Translations under genes and position numbers: made by a program
In this document: one piece after another, positions 52,252 to 64,000 of the stretch
How the letters are laid out: the number at the start of each line of letters is the position of its first letter
Position numbering within the stretch: position 1 is the first letter of the stretch
Notes under the pieces: generated by a model
What the model saw: only the letters and a program-made list of their open reading frames with translations
Told to the model about the DNA's origin: nothing
Databases searched by the model: none
Source: Coleophoma eucalyptorum
Taxonomy: Eukaryota; Ascomycota; Leotiomycetes; Helotiales; Dermateaceae
Length of the DNA: 64,000 bases
Reading direction: 5' to 3'
NCBI GenBank assembly: GCA_026120035.1
Contig: JALRME010000009.1
Location: forward strand, 930,001-994,000

Positions 52252-54459
52252 ATGGGTGTTGGAAGACGTATGAAGAAGCAGGGCGCCCCTGAGCCTCTGG
52301 ATGAAGCTCACTTCACCAACCTGAAGCGTAAAGCTGGCATGTCTGTCACTGAATCTAGAGAAGAAGCGAAGCAATATGCGAAGAAACAGCGCACTTCTAG
52401 GAGCGACAAGAAGAAGAACTCTGCAGGTACTACTGCGACGAAGGGAAAGTTCACCAATGGCTTACCAGCGCAAAATGGCAAGGGAGGATCAATTGCGAAG
52501 CCTGCAACGAAAAAGTCGAAAAAAACTGAATCTGTCCCCCGACCTGGCTCTGACGAGGAAATGGACGACGATGAGGACTCAGATGCCGCGGATCTCATGA
52601 ATGATGAGTTTGGCGATGTTGAGAATTCTTCTGAGGACGGAGGGCTAAAGGATGATTTCTTGGATTCTGGCTCGGAAGTCTACGATTCGGATCCTGATCA
52701 CCCGAAGGCCATGTTCTCAGAAGATGAAGATGAGTCTGATGCGGAGGAGAAGCTGACAGCAGCCAACATTGCTGGTCTGACGAGGAAATTGGATGAGCAA
52801 TTGGCACAGGAAGAGGAGGATGCGCAAGCAGAATTGGAAGAGGCTGCTCTGCAGACGAATATTGCCGGTGACCGACCGAAGATTTTGGACGACGATGACG
52901 AGGACGACGAAGATGCCAGAAGACAGGCTCTGTTAGCACCAGATCTACAATTGCTACGAACTCGAATCAACGATACCGTGCGGGTATTGGACGACTTCTC
53001 CAACTTTGCCGAGGAGGGAAGATCAAGAGCAGAATACACAGCCCAATTGATTAAGGATGTTTGCGCATACTACGGATACTCACAATATCTGGCTGAGAAG
53101 CTGTTCAACTTATTCCCACCAAAAGAGGCATTCGCATTCTTTGAAGCAAACGAGACACCAAGACCCGTCGTCATTAGAACAAACACTCTACGAACACACA
53201 GAAGAGATCTTGCGCAAGCACTGATCAACCGAGGTGTGACTCTGGAGCCAGTTGGAAAGTGGTCAAAAGTCGGTCTACAAATCTTTGAGAGTGCTGTACC
53301 ATTAGGAGCCACCCCTGAGTATATGGCCGGTCACTACATGTTACAAGCAGCGTCGTCGTTCCTCCCCGTCATGGCACTTGCACCTCAAGAGCACGAGCGT
53401 GTCCTCGATATGGCCGCCGCCCCCGGTGGAAAGACAACCCATATCGCAGCACTTATGAAGAACACTGGTTGCGTCTTTGCCAACGATACCAACAAAGACA
53501 GAGCCAAGGGATTGATCGGTAACATCCACCGACTGGGAGCCAAGAACACCATCGTTTGCAACTACGACGCGCGGGAGTTCCCAAAGGTCATAGGTGGCTT
53601 CGATCGTGTTTTGCTCGATGCTCCATGTTCCGGAACCGGAGTCATTGCTAAGGATCCCAGCGTCAAGACCAACAAGACCGAGAAAGATTTCCTCATGCTG
53701 CCCCATCTACAGAAGCAACTCCTACTCGCGGCTATTGACTCTGTCGATCACGCAAGTAAGACTGGCGGTTATATCGTCTACTCAACCTGTAGTGTAACGG
53801 TCGAAGAAAACGAGGGCGTTGTGCAGTACGCACTTAGCAAGCGACCCAACGTTAAGCTCGTTGAGACGGGCCTCGTCTTCGGTAAAGAGGGCTTCACGGC
53901 ATACATGGGCAAGAGCTTCCACAAGGACATGAAAATGACGCGCCGCTACTACCCCCATGCTTACAACGTGGATGGTTTCTTCGTGTCCAAATTCAAGAAG
54001 ACCGGTCCGTCACCGAAGGTCTCTGCAAACGCAACAGTGCAGAGGGAGGCAGATGAATTGGATGTTGATAAGCGGCCACTGGCCATGACGGAGCAAGAGG
54101 AAGAGGAGCAAGAAGCCTTTGGTGACTTTGCGGAGGATGAGGATGAGGTGTATATGGAACGGGCGAAGAAGAGTCTTATGCGTAGAAAGGGTATTGATCC
54201 TAAAGCTACGAAGGGTGACAAGAGTAAGAGTAAAGAGAAGGATGGAGAGACAGCTAAGCCCAAGAGCCCGAAGTCGGAAAAGGTTGTAGAGGAGAAAAGC
54301 CCCAAGGTGGAGAAAAGCCCCAAGGCAGAGAAAGGCCCCAAGGCGGAGAAGAGTCCCAAGACAGAAAAATTTGTAGAGGATAAGAGCCCGAAGGCAGAAA
54401 AGGTGGCAAAAGGTAAGAGTCCCAAGTCTGAGAAGAAGGTTGTCAAGACTAAGAAGTAA
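52252..54459 (+). CDS. NOP2: Nop2-type 25S rRNA (cytosine-C5) methyltransferase
   Basis: Intronless, 735 aa from Met 52252 (MGVGRRMKKQGAPEPLDEAH); 69 further in-frame codons upstream look like 5' UTR. Nop2 methylates a conserved cytosine of large-subunit rRNA in the nucleolus and is needed for 60S assembly. An acidic, Lys-rich N-terminal third precedes the RsmB/NOL1/NOP2/Sun core. That core has PRPVVIRTNTLRTHRRDL, the SAM-binding VLDMAAAPGGKTTHIAALM, FDRVLLDAPCSGTGV (Cys) and IVYSTCSVTVEENE (catalytic Cys). The C-terminal 100 residues are a tandem array of Lys-Ser-Pro-Lys-type units alternating with Glu-Lys, presumably a nucleolar-targeting tail. Confidence 0.95.
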   Translation: MGVGRRMKKQGAPEPLDEAHFTNLKRKAGMSVTESREEAKQYAKKQRTSRSDKKKNSAGTTATKGKFTNGLPAQNGKGGSIAKPATKKSKKTESVPRPGSDEEMDDDEDSDAADLMNDEFGDVENSSEDGGLKDDFLDSGSEVYDSDPDHPKAMFSEDEDESDAEEKLTAANIAGLTRKLDEQLAQEEEDAQAELEEAALQTNIAGDRPKILDDDDEDDEDARRQALLAPDLQLLRTRINDTVRVLDDFSNFAEEGRSRAEYTAQLIKDVCAYYGYSQYLAEKLFNLFPPKEAFAFFEANETPRPVVIRTNTLRTHRRDLAQALINRGVTLEPVGKWSKVGLQIFESAVPLGATPEYMAGHYMLQAASSFLPVMALAPQEHERVLDMAAAPGGKTTHIAALMKNTGCVFANDTNKDRAKGLIGNIHRLGAKNTIVCNYDAREFPKVIGGFDRVLLDAPCSGTGVIAKDPSVKTNKTEKDFLMLPHLQKQLLLAAIDSVDHASKTGGYIVYSTCSVTVEENEGVVQYALSKRPNVKLVETGLVFGKEGFTAYMGKSFHKDMKMTRRYYPHAYNVDGFFVSKFKKTGPSPKVSANATVQREADELDVDKRPLAMTEQEEEEQEAFGDFAEDEDEVYMERAKKSLMRRKGIDPKATKGDKSKSKEKDGETAKPKSPKSEKVVEEKSPKVEKSPKAEKGPKAEKSPKTEKFVEDKSPKAEKVAKGKSPKSEKKVVKTKK

Positions 54460-54933
54460 GGAGTTTAATATCATGGTATTTTTTGTCTTATAATCATCAG
54501 TTCTATGTGCTTAATGTGTGAACTTTCTTATATTCTCTGAAGAGGTAAGGGGGCATCACAATATTTGCTGTCAGACTACAACCGGAGTTCAGCTCCTAAA
54601 CTCATGCACTAATCAAATTCACATAGAATGATGCGGAATTCTTGTGTTTCGGTATGTTTTTGCTTGCTTAATTGTATTTTTTACCATCTTGTCTTCCTTT
54701 CTAATTGTACAGAGCGCTCCTCCGCGTTTTAATGTACAAGACCATAAGTTTTTGCACCCCCAATGCCCAGGAATATTAGACAGACCGACCATGTGAAAGG
54801 AAAGAGAATTGAAGAGTGGGGAGGAGTGGAACGTGAGTAGTAAAAAAATCATTATACAACAGCCGTGAAACATGGAGAAGATCGCTCAAAATGCAGATGA
54901 TACAAGAGATGAAGGAGTTGGGGGTCACGACTT
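54460..54933. other. Convergent 3' flanks of NOP2 and HSP60
   Basis: About 470 bp, AT-rich, no gene supported. Confidence 0.35.
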
Positions 54934-56827
<1,894 letters not shown>

Positions 56828-59357
56828 TGTGAGAGGATAATGAATGGAAAGACAGGTAAAAGTACAACTACAAAGAGACACGCAAAGAAGTTCGAGATAG
56901 GTGGAGGGAAAAGGGATTGGGAGTGATGGAATAGTTTATCGACAGCAGCAGAATGGATTCGCTCCCTCGGATCCAAAAAATTCTGGGGATCAAATCGAAG
57001 CTCCTAGAAATCCGCTAACGTCGGCGGTGGTGTCGGCCCGAGGCACGGAATCCACCATGACATCCCATCTCGGCTGGTCTCGCCGCAAGTCGTCTTCACC
57101 AATTAGCACGACTCATATTTCCAAGAGGTGGAAGTTAATTAATGTTCCCCGTTCATCGGATGTGTAGGACAGATGCCTTTTCTCAAGACCGAAGCATTTT
57201 TTCCGCAGGCAGGGGAGTACATAAATCCTAGGGACCATGGTTGATTAATGCACTTGTATGTGAAGTGCCGGGAAGTGCCGGGAATCCGGTATGTTGCTAG
57301 AATACGATATTTCCAATCGTTCTTACTTTTGTTCCGCTTATAATCCATGATCTTTGTAATTCCCTATTGCCATTTCTTTGCGTCCATTTAGATGATCTTC
57401 TTCAGAAAGAGAAATTTTAGTTATGTATACCAGACAAAAGCAGCAGACGGCCGAACCTGATTTTACCCATGGATTCAAGGATGCATCTTTTCTCTAAACA
57501 GAGTGGTTTGCTGCACCAGTTCACTGTTAAGGCGTGCCTTCGTACTTCTGGACAGAACAACCTGTCTCCTAGGACATGGGTATCCACTCGACCGCAAGAA
57601 CAATTCTTGACTGGATAACTAGTCACAATATTTCTGAACAGCGGAAGACATGCCGTTTCAATTCTATCCGGAACTTGCGGACTGTTCTGAGTTTAATGGT
57701 TACTACTCAAAGGCTTTTGCTAAGTTGGAACGCTTTTAAAAATCTCAACCCGTATGAAACGTTAGTATGCCCTTCTCGTGCACTTTTATATTAGTGCTAA
57801 ACTTAGAGAGGTCAGTATTCATAATATCCGTGCCCGTGCGTCCTGGCCACAATGAATCTAGTGTCATCTGGGTTCTAAATCGATCAGAAGAATCGCGACT
57901 CTTACTGCTCCGTGAAACTTTCGTGATATGCGATGGATTCAATATCTGGTCCTCCAAGTTTGAACTTAATCTCTCTCAGTAAAAAGCCCTCCCTTGTGGA
58001 AACTGAGGTATGAAGAAGTAAATAAGGGTTTGCTCACGACCAGATAGTAATTATTGGGCCCCATTCCTTTCTGTAAGGGTTTCATACAATAACACTGACA
58101 GTTTCCGTGTTCCGAACAATGTAGCTCGCTTAGACTCCTGTCGGCTGGCTTTTGTGTTAAGTGGTAGAGTATAGGAATTTGTCACATGTTAGAAGGCAAA
58201 TAACAAATAATAAACTCGATGCTGATACTTCATCTATAGGTAGACGATAAAACCTCATCTACCAAGGTAGGTACATGAAATTTGGGCAAGGTAGCACATG
58301 TTAAGAGTAGTAGTCTCTTATCGAGACCTTCGGTGTGAACCAATCGACCACCTCATGGAGTATTAGAGGAACCTGAAATTAAGCGACGAAAATGCTAGTA
58401 TCCAATATTACGTGTTCAATGGTTGCATCGAAAGGTAAACCGGTATAACATTTTTAAAATAGCCAGGAATTTCTAGGCTACCACCTTGTTTTGTAGGTTT
58501 CGGCAAAAGGAATCAGTTGGCGAAAGAGTTGGCCTCCATACCAACTCTCCAGAAGTCATAGCACGAGTGAACAAGAATAATTCTATCCAAACTATTGAAT
58601 CTGAAGCCATCCTCTTATCCGTAAAGAACCTCTGGCCGTAAAAACAACGGTGGTGGTCTCGTGCACATATATTTAAGGCAAGATTTAGCTAAGCGCAGAT
58701 ACTGGATATATCAAGTTCAACACTTACATCAAGTCCGGAGCACGGCACATCTCTTTTTTTTTCTCTCTTTGAAGATTCCTAACTATACCAAGTAGATGGT
58801 GAAGTTCTATATTATCCCTCAAGCTATGGATTTCTATGTATGGCTACTCGGATACAGACTATTTTCGCTCAAATTCCCAAGCCACAAAGGTCAGACCAGT
58901 TGCATAGTTGATCAGAAATTCGAGTCACATATCAAGTGTATATGAAAAAGGTCAAATTCGGAGCAAGGCTGGATTCCAAGGCAGGCTCCAGGACCGAACC
59001 ACGAACATCGAAATAAGTAATTCACAAGCCTTACTATGGTCGAGTTTCTGGGAGTACCTCGGCAAATTGGAGCATACTATCTGTGGTCCCGTCGGACGCT
59101 CGGAAATTGCCCACGTAGAAACAATTACGGCTGGGCTCAAAGGCAGTGCAATTGTGTTTACTCCAACTGCGCGAGTACCTTGAGGAAAGAAACGGGTACT
59201 TCAATTGTTCTGGATAACATCTTGTGAAGCTATGCTTCATCTAGAAACCTAGAAAGTGAAAATAGAAACGGCATACAAAGCATTGTCTCCAAGAACAACT
59301 AATGGCCTTTCCACTGAAATCCGCCTGTAAGACTAAATGACAGCATAGGGGCTCGAT
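56828..59357. other. Gene-poor region (about 2.5 kb) upstream of HSP60
   Basis: The first few hundred bases must hold the HSP60 promoter. Beyond that, frames are under 95 codons on both strands and show no family features. No repeat or RNA gene is recognised. Confidence 0.4.
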
Positions 59358-60612
59358 CTACTCCTGGCCGAAGACTAACGAGTCTTGGGAGCCTGGAAGC
59401 AGCATGAGGTTCGTACTCTTGCTGAGAACCTTGAAGATACGGTACTTATCACATCCCTCTTTTTGCTTCGCTAAATAGTAGACTTCCTTTCTCGTGACGT
59501 CGGTGTACTCGGTACTCAACTTGAAGTATCCCAAATGGGCACTCTCTATCGACTTTCGGACTCGAATTGCGGCCTTCCCCTTCAAACGTGCGGCCTCTCC
59601 TGCGACTGGATCATTCAAGTATGACCCAGACCCTTTGCCAATGGAACCTGAAAGCTCAAGAGCTTTCTTTCTGTCTTGGAAGTCCTCTTCAAACGCTACT
59701 GCTCTAACCCGACGGTTTCCATTTTCGTCATCCACTAGAACATATCCCCGAACTCTACCATTGTCGTCGGATGCGAAACGAGAAGTGCCAACACGTGGGG
59801 GAACAAGGAAGCCCTTTTTCAACAACATTGCACGCAGCTTCGTCAACCATTGCGAAGTTGCCCTATCAGAAGAACCGAGTCCTGCAAAACGGTCTATAGC
59901 AGCTTGTAATGGTAGAGGGATACCAAGCTTGGCAGCCTCATACTGCAAGCAAAGCAGGAATCTATCGGCAGTCAAATCGGCTACAAAATACTGTTAGCGG
60001 TATTTATCTTCTGCTGGTATCCATGAACAACTTACAGTGCCAGTCGACTAAGTTCCGACCTTTCGATCCTCGAGCATTCTTCGAGAAATTACGCTTTCTC
60101 TGCTTCCGATTCCACTGCTCCTCCCCATAGTATTCATTGCCATCTTCATCGTCCTCGGTCTTGGCACGCTTGTACTCAGGTCCTTGGCTGGGCGAAGTAG
60201 CTGGTGCACTTCTCTTTCGCTTATTTTGAGGAGCGTCCTCCACGTACTCGTCATCGTCGTCACTATCGATAGTTACTTCCTCGCCAACAGTGTCATAATC
60301 GCTCGTTGCTTCGGATTCTGCATCGCTATTGACTTTCTTCTTGCCTTTTGAATAGATTGGCTCGGGATGGATGCGCTTTCCCATAAGCATATCATTGCCG
60401 TATGGAGTCTTTGGTATGGCATGCTCCATTCTCTCACGAATTACAAGACAAGTCTGTCCCTCAACAACTCGTGGGGGTGGACTCTTGACATTCGCATGTG
60501 CATTTATACGAGCTTCGGACAGAGTCTATAGAGCTTCCATGTTAGTAGACTGTTTATACCCAGCAGTATTAAGAATAACTATGTAAGTAAGACATACCTT
60601 TCCGGAAGCCAT
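59358..60612 (-). CDS. Unknown nuclear-looking protein (375 aa)
   Basis: Exons 60612..60598, 60525..60036 and 59980..59358, with introns of 72 and 55 bp (good GTATGT/GTAAGT donors and TAG acceptors). I do not recognise a family. The N-terminus is MASGK-TLSEARINAHANVKS. About 55-140 is acidic and Lys/Arg-rich with a bipartite nuclear-signal look (NKRKRSAPAT, RKQRKRNFSKNARGSKGR). The C-terminal half is compact and probably folded (TADRFLLCLQYEAAKLGIPL, QWLTKLRAMLLKKGFLVPP, GRVRGYVLVDDENGNRRVRA). It ends with RVRKSIESAHLGYFKLS and an aliphatic strand. The conserved-looking C-terminal module could be a DNA- or protein-binding domain. The gene model itself is well supported by frame continuity. 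Confidence 0.7.
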
Positions 60613-62293
60613 GACTCTGGTTATGCCTCCGAGGGTTAAGTGTAGTGAGAGTACTTGCGAAGAGTTTGTTTGGGGTGAATTATTATCTGTTTCTATCTCG
60701 GGATGCCAGTTAGCCAACGCAAAGAGGCTTGTTGAAGGGTGATGGAGGAAACCAAATCCACTAGCCACCTTGACGTGCGCAAGGACTGTACTGAATGCAG
60801 AGATGCGCACAGGGGAGGAGGTATACAAGAGTGACGTGAATATGAGGAGATTATAGAACATCAATAACCAGGAAACGGTAAAATCCTGCTGTCATCGATG
60901 ACCGTGCCCGTTGCTTGTAGGAGATATGCGTACAGATTCCAAGGAGCTTCGTACCTGTGGAGAAGGGTCTATGCTTGGGAATGAGAATAGCTCTGGCTGA
61001 TGCAAAGATGCAGATGCCGTCTTGCCTTGCCCTGAGGCGACTTGTTTAGGAGATGATGACTGTGCAGCGATGAAGAATAGAGAGATGAGAAGGGATCAAT
61101 GATGACTACGGATATAATGTAGACTTACCGATTCAGATACCACTGTGGATGGGTAGAGGTGTGAAGGAAGGTGCGTGTAGATTGGAAGGAGGATGACAAA
61201 AGAATCTGCAAAGAGTACAGAATGACTTATGAGAGGGCCGGCTTTTTTGGCCTTACTCCTTGGGCCACTACAACATTGAATCTTTGATGATCAACAAGCA
61301 TCAACATTTGGCTTACTGCACTACATAGAGACTCTAATATCTGAGGATTACATCAGACACCAAGGTAAATGAAGAGCTTGTTCCTGGCAGCCATCGATCT
61401 ACTTGTTCTAGCTAGGTTGTTTCTGCAACCAGCAGCATGGTAAGGTTACCTACCTTACGCAAATTATCACTATCTCGAGTGGGCTTTAATCACAACAGTA
61501 TATTATTTCCTGCTGAAGATGCTACTGTAGCCGAGCATGATCCTTCTCCTTTGTCTTCTAATGCCTAATCCGCCGATTCTTTGTTGGACTTGAGCAGGCA
61601 GGAAGCTTGTTTCTCGTCAGACTGAAGTTTTCCTGCTGTCTAGTCCCCAGTCTAAAGGCTTTGGACTAGCGTCTCTGCTGAAGGCACCAATTATTTACTA
61701 TTCTACCCGTAATTCCAGTTAAAATCTGCCAGTACTCCGAATTACGATATGTCCAAAGGCCTCTAAAAACTTCTTCTGCCTGTACATGTGTAGTATAAGT
61801 GGCGGGTTTGCTTTGTAGTGGTTGGATGAAGTCTGTCATTAAAAATCTGAGACTTACATATCTACCTATCTCTGACCCTTTATCGATCTTTTGGCTATGT
61901 GCCAAAGGGTGTATAGACAATGGATTATCTAAATATTAAAGAATACAAGTACTTGCTGCTCCTCTACATCCTAGGGCGCTTAGACTACCTTGCCAACAGA
62001 AACCCCCTTTCCACTCGCTTAGCTCGATAATACCAAATAGTGTGGAGCGACATCTTTATTCCTCTACCAAAGAAGGCTCCACTCGCTAAAATCGTTCAAG
62101 TCCAAGTTAGGATTCGATTCAATTATCTTCTTTTGATCTCTCTCTCTCTCTTTTATTAACTCAGTGCCAGCAATATTGACATCATACCACTCCATCATTC
62201 TCACCTTGTATCAATCACATCTACAAACTTAAGAACCCAAGTACAACTTTCAAATCCACACCTATGCCTACATATTTTCTGCCCATTCTATCA
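60613..62293. other. Intergenic, nothing recognised (about 1.7 kb)
   Basis: Upstream of the 375-aa unknown and downstream of the Myb-like gene. Frames are short (one of 84 codons at 61666-61920) and featureless. A CTCTCTCTCTCT tract occurs near 62140-62152. Confidence 0.35.
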
Positions 62294-63156
62294 CTATGTC
62301 TCTTGACCTCCCCCGCCCATTCTTCGTTCCTCGTCTCGACCACTGGTCTCCGCTGTAGGCTGAGTCGACTCGTTTGGCAGGCTGTATTGCATCTGCTGCA
62401 GGTATGAGGTATCTAATGGTGAAGAGCGAATTGGCATGGGAGCTTGTGGCGGATCTGTTATGTACGAATTCATGTACATGCCGTCTTCTGGTTTGCTAAA
62501 ATGGTGGCTGCTAGCAGAAGCTTCGCCGTGGGAATATCGAGGAGTAGACGCATACTCCTGCTGAGTGTGCCCAATATTAAGATACTCGTAGGTTGGAAAT
62601 TCATTTATGAACGAGAGGAATTCCGCGTTCGCCTCGAGATTGAAGTTTACCATTTCTTTGAGATCGTCTTCTTCTTTGACCTTCAACTCTTGCTTGACAC
62701 TTATGGGCTCTTGCTTGAAGTTGGCCAAGGGCTCGTCGTCATCTACTGAATTGTTGGGATCCTCATAAAGCTCTTCGCCTTTATGTTTTTTGGGGGTCGG
62801 AGAGTCACAATGCTCATTCTTTCGTGAACGTCTGGCTGCTGGTTTCGTGGTTGCTGTCGTTGATTGGATACCGTGAGTTCTCATCATTCTCTCGTAACGC
62901 TTTGCGCTAATTCAAAGGCAATGTCAGTCACTTTGTACGACGGTAAATCAGAACTGGGCTGAGCTTTGGAAGGAGCTCTACACTTACGCTGCTCCTTTGC
63001 TCACAATTTGGCATTCGTTTGCAACCTGGCCGAAATCAACCTGTGCTCATTAGCATCAGTCAATATGGCACTGGCCCTGCTCACTTTGCCATTGTTGGAA
63101 TATCTGATACAAGAGATCAGGAACTTGAACTGATCTTCGTTGGAGAAATAGGGCAT
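62294..63156 (-). CDS. Fungal Myb-like DNA-binding protein (Myb_DNA-bind_8 type)
   Basis: Exons 63156..63085, 63040..62988 and 62906..62294, with introns of 44 and 81 bp; 245 aa. Splicing builds the N-terminal domain of about 55 residues: SNEDQFKFLISCIRYSNNGK, VDFGQVANECQIVSKGAA, AKRYERMMRTHGI. This is the helix pattern of a small Myb-like family common in Pezizomycotina, with the ordered W/F positions and KGAAAKRYERM recognition helix. A basic stretch (KPAARRSRKNE, PKKHKGEE) follows as a likely nuclear signal. An acidic, Glu/Lys-alternating region and a disordered Ser/Pro/Gln tail come next. A role in transcription is inferred from the fold; targets are unknown. Confidence 0.82.
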
Positions 63157-63904
63157 TATGGGAATTTTGTGTAAATCAATTCCGATTCTTGAGTGCAATG
63201 GTTGAGAGCGTATGACTCGATACGGACGAGAAACTATTCGTGGGTGTGATGGTGGATGGAAAAGACAGTGAAGGAATAGCTGGGACAGAGGCAGTCTCGG
63301 AGAATATGGGAAGACCTCCATATTTCTAAAGTCACAGCGACCTTTCAGATCCCATGTTTCCTTTTTCGTCAAGAAAAGTCCTCTATACAGATGACGCCAC
63401 TTTCCGACTGTTTGCTATTGTTAATGATTCCCTTGCCATGCTAAGCGAAAGAGATATTCGCGCCCTTCCGGACAACCTTCGCATGCACTTCAACATTATA
63501 TCTGCGTGTTTCTTTTCTTCACAGTTATAACTAGCAGTGACGGTGATAGAATACTTTGATTGCTCTGTAGCAGTAAAAGACCTCTATTTAATGCAGCCAG
63601 CCGCCAATAGTACGGATTCATGCCTTCGATGGAATATGGCAAGCTGAAAACCCGTCACAGTCCGAAAGATCATCGCAATCTGAAAAATCACCAGGGTTCT
63701 GAAGGTTCTACTTAGTTGAGCAAACCTTCAAAGTGCCTGAATGATGTCCATACCTGAGAAAGTGAAAATTGGAAAGGATTTGGGTACGAGTAGTGTATGA
63801 GGTTGAACCTTTGCACAGGAAATGTTAGCCAAGGCAGAACTATAAAGCGGGAAAGAACTTACGGATCCACACACTCATACTGAGACTCAATGCCGACTTC
63901 TCGT
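63157..63904. other. Intergenic, nothing recognised
   Basis: About 750 bp. It includes the promoter of the Myb-like gene and the 3' flank of the gene entering from the right. Confidence 0.35.
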
Positions 63905-64000
63905 TTAATCCTCGTTGTAGAACTCATCATTTGTGAGCTCATCAACATCTGCATGGGCATGATCACTATCGCTTCCACCATCATCTCCTTGGCCATGATC
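63905..64000 (-). CDS. Acidic C-terminus of a gene cut by the right edge
   Basis: On the minus strand, 31 codons run from the window edge to a TAA at 63907-63905. They read DHGQGDDGGSDSDHAHADVD then ELTNDEFYNED. The strong Asp/Glu/His bias and closing EFYNED look like a genuine acidic protein tail. A second frame (ATG 63996) is Met-rich and less convincing. The family cannot be told from so short a piece. Confidence 0.4.
   Translation of the reverse strand, partial: DHGQGDDGGSDSDHAHADVDELTNDEFYNED

Noticed and set aside
56860..56960. Possible heat-shock element upstream of HSP60
   Set aside because: GAA and TTC triplets occur, but not in the alternating nGAAnnTTCn spacing; no confident site.
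58908..59240. Overlapping frames of 91 and 68 codons on opposite strands
   Set aside because: Short, mutually antisense and without motif or splice partners.
63862..63996. Met-rich minus-strand frame starting at ATG 63996 as a new gene
   Set aside because: The overlapping frame ending in an acidic tail with TAA at 63905 is more protein-like; the Met runs look like out-of-frame GAT/GAC-rich DNA.

Overview
The window is nuclear DNA of a filamentous ascomycete (Pezizomycotina). Most genes carry one to five short introns (about 44-220 bp) with GTAAGT-like donors, CTAAC/CTGAC branch sites and TAG/CAG acceptors. The gene set is eukaryotic and fungal: NDUFS1, HSP60, ERD2, NOP2, GET5, SCD6, cofilin, Byr4, an XRCC4-like protein, the mitoribosomal protein mS33, a fungal WD40-type NLR and a fungal Myb-like family. 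Leotiomycetes/Helotiales is my best guess by family resemblance, but it is inference. No rRNA, tRNA, CRISPR or intact transposon was seen.

Layout. 1-2.3 kb: the 3' end of a NACHT/WD40-type receptor gene with a near-identical 126-bp repeat array, then AT-rich decayed DNA. 2.3-9.0 kb: SelO-type pseudokinase (-), aldo-keto reductase (+), an intronless macrodomain-sirtuin fusion (+) and a GNAT acetyltransferase (-). 9.0-12.8 kb: gene-poor, with one weak small-gene candidate. 12.8-18.2 kb: complex I 75/78-kDa subunit with three CCAAT boxes, ERD2, and a ubiquitin-like/WLM metalloprotease. 18.2-25.5 kb: an accessory-looking stretch with a small cysteine-rich secreted protein, a diverged tandem duplication, a GC3-rich PhyH-type dioxygenase and a secreted GH78-like rhamnosidase. 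27-43 kb: Byr4-like regulator, XRCC4-like protein, a coiled-coil unknown, a GFA-fold protein, an Atg37-like acyl-CoA-binding protein, RNase III, mS33 and a PUF protein. 45-57 kb: a KPWE-motif protein (PEX39-like), SCD6/Lsm14, HIT hydrolase, cofilin, GET5, NOP2 and HSP60. 57-64 kb: gene-poor, with a nuclear-looking unknown, a Myb-like protein and the acidic C-terminus of a gene running off the right edge.

How the genes relate. There is no operon-like logic; most are housekeeping genes in divergent or convergent pairs with compact shared promoters (RNase III/mS33, GET5/NOP2, PEX39/SCD6). The most striking locus is the fusion of a zinc-type macrodomain with a class-M-like sirtuin at 6543-8333. 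It joins a probable ADP-ribosyl writer and a probable ADP-ribosyl eraser in one intronless polypeptide, and lies tail-to-tail with an acetyltransferase gene.

All gene models were spliced by eye from splice signals, reading-frame continuity and remembered family sequence. Function calls rest on motif recognition, not on a database search.
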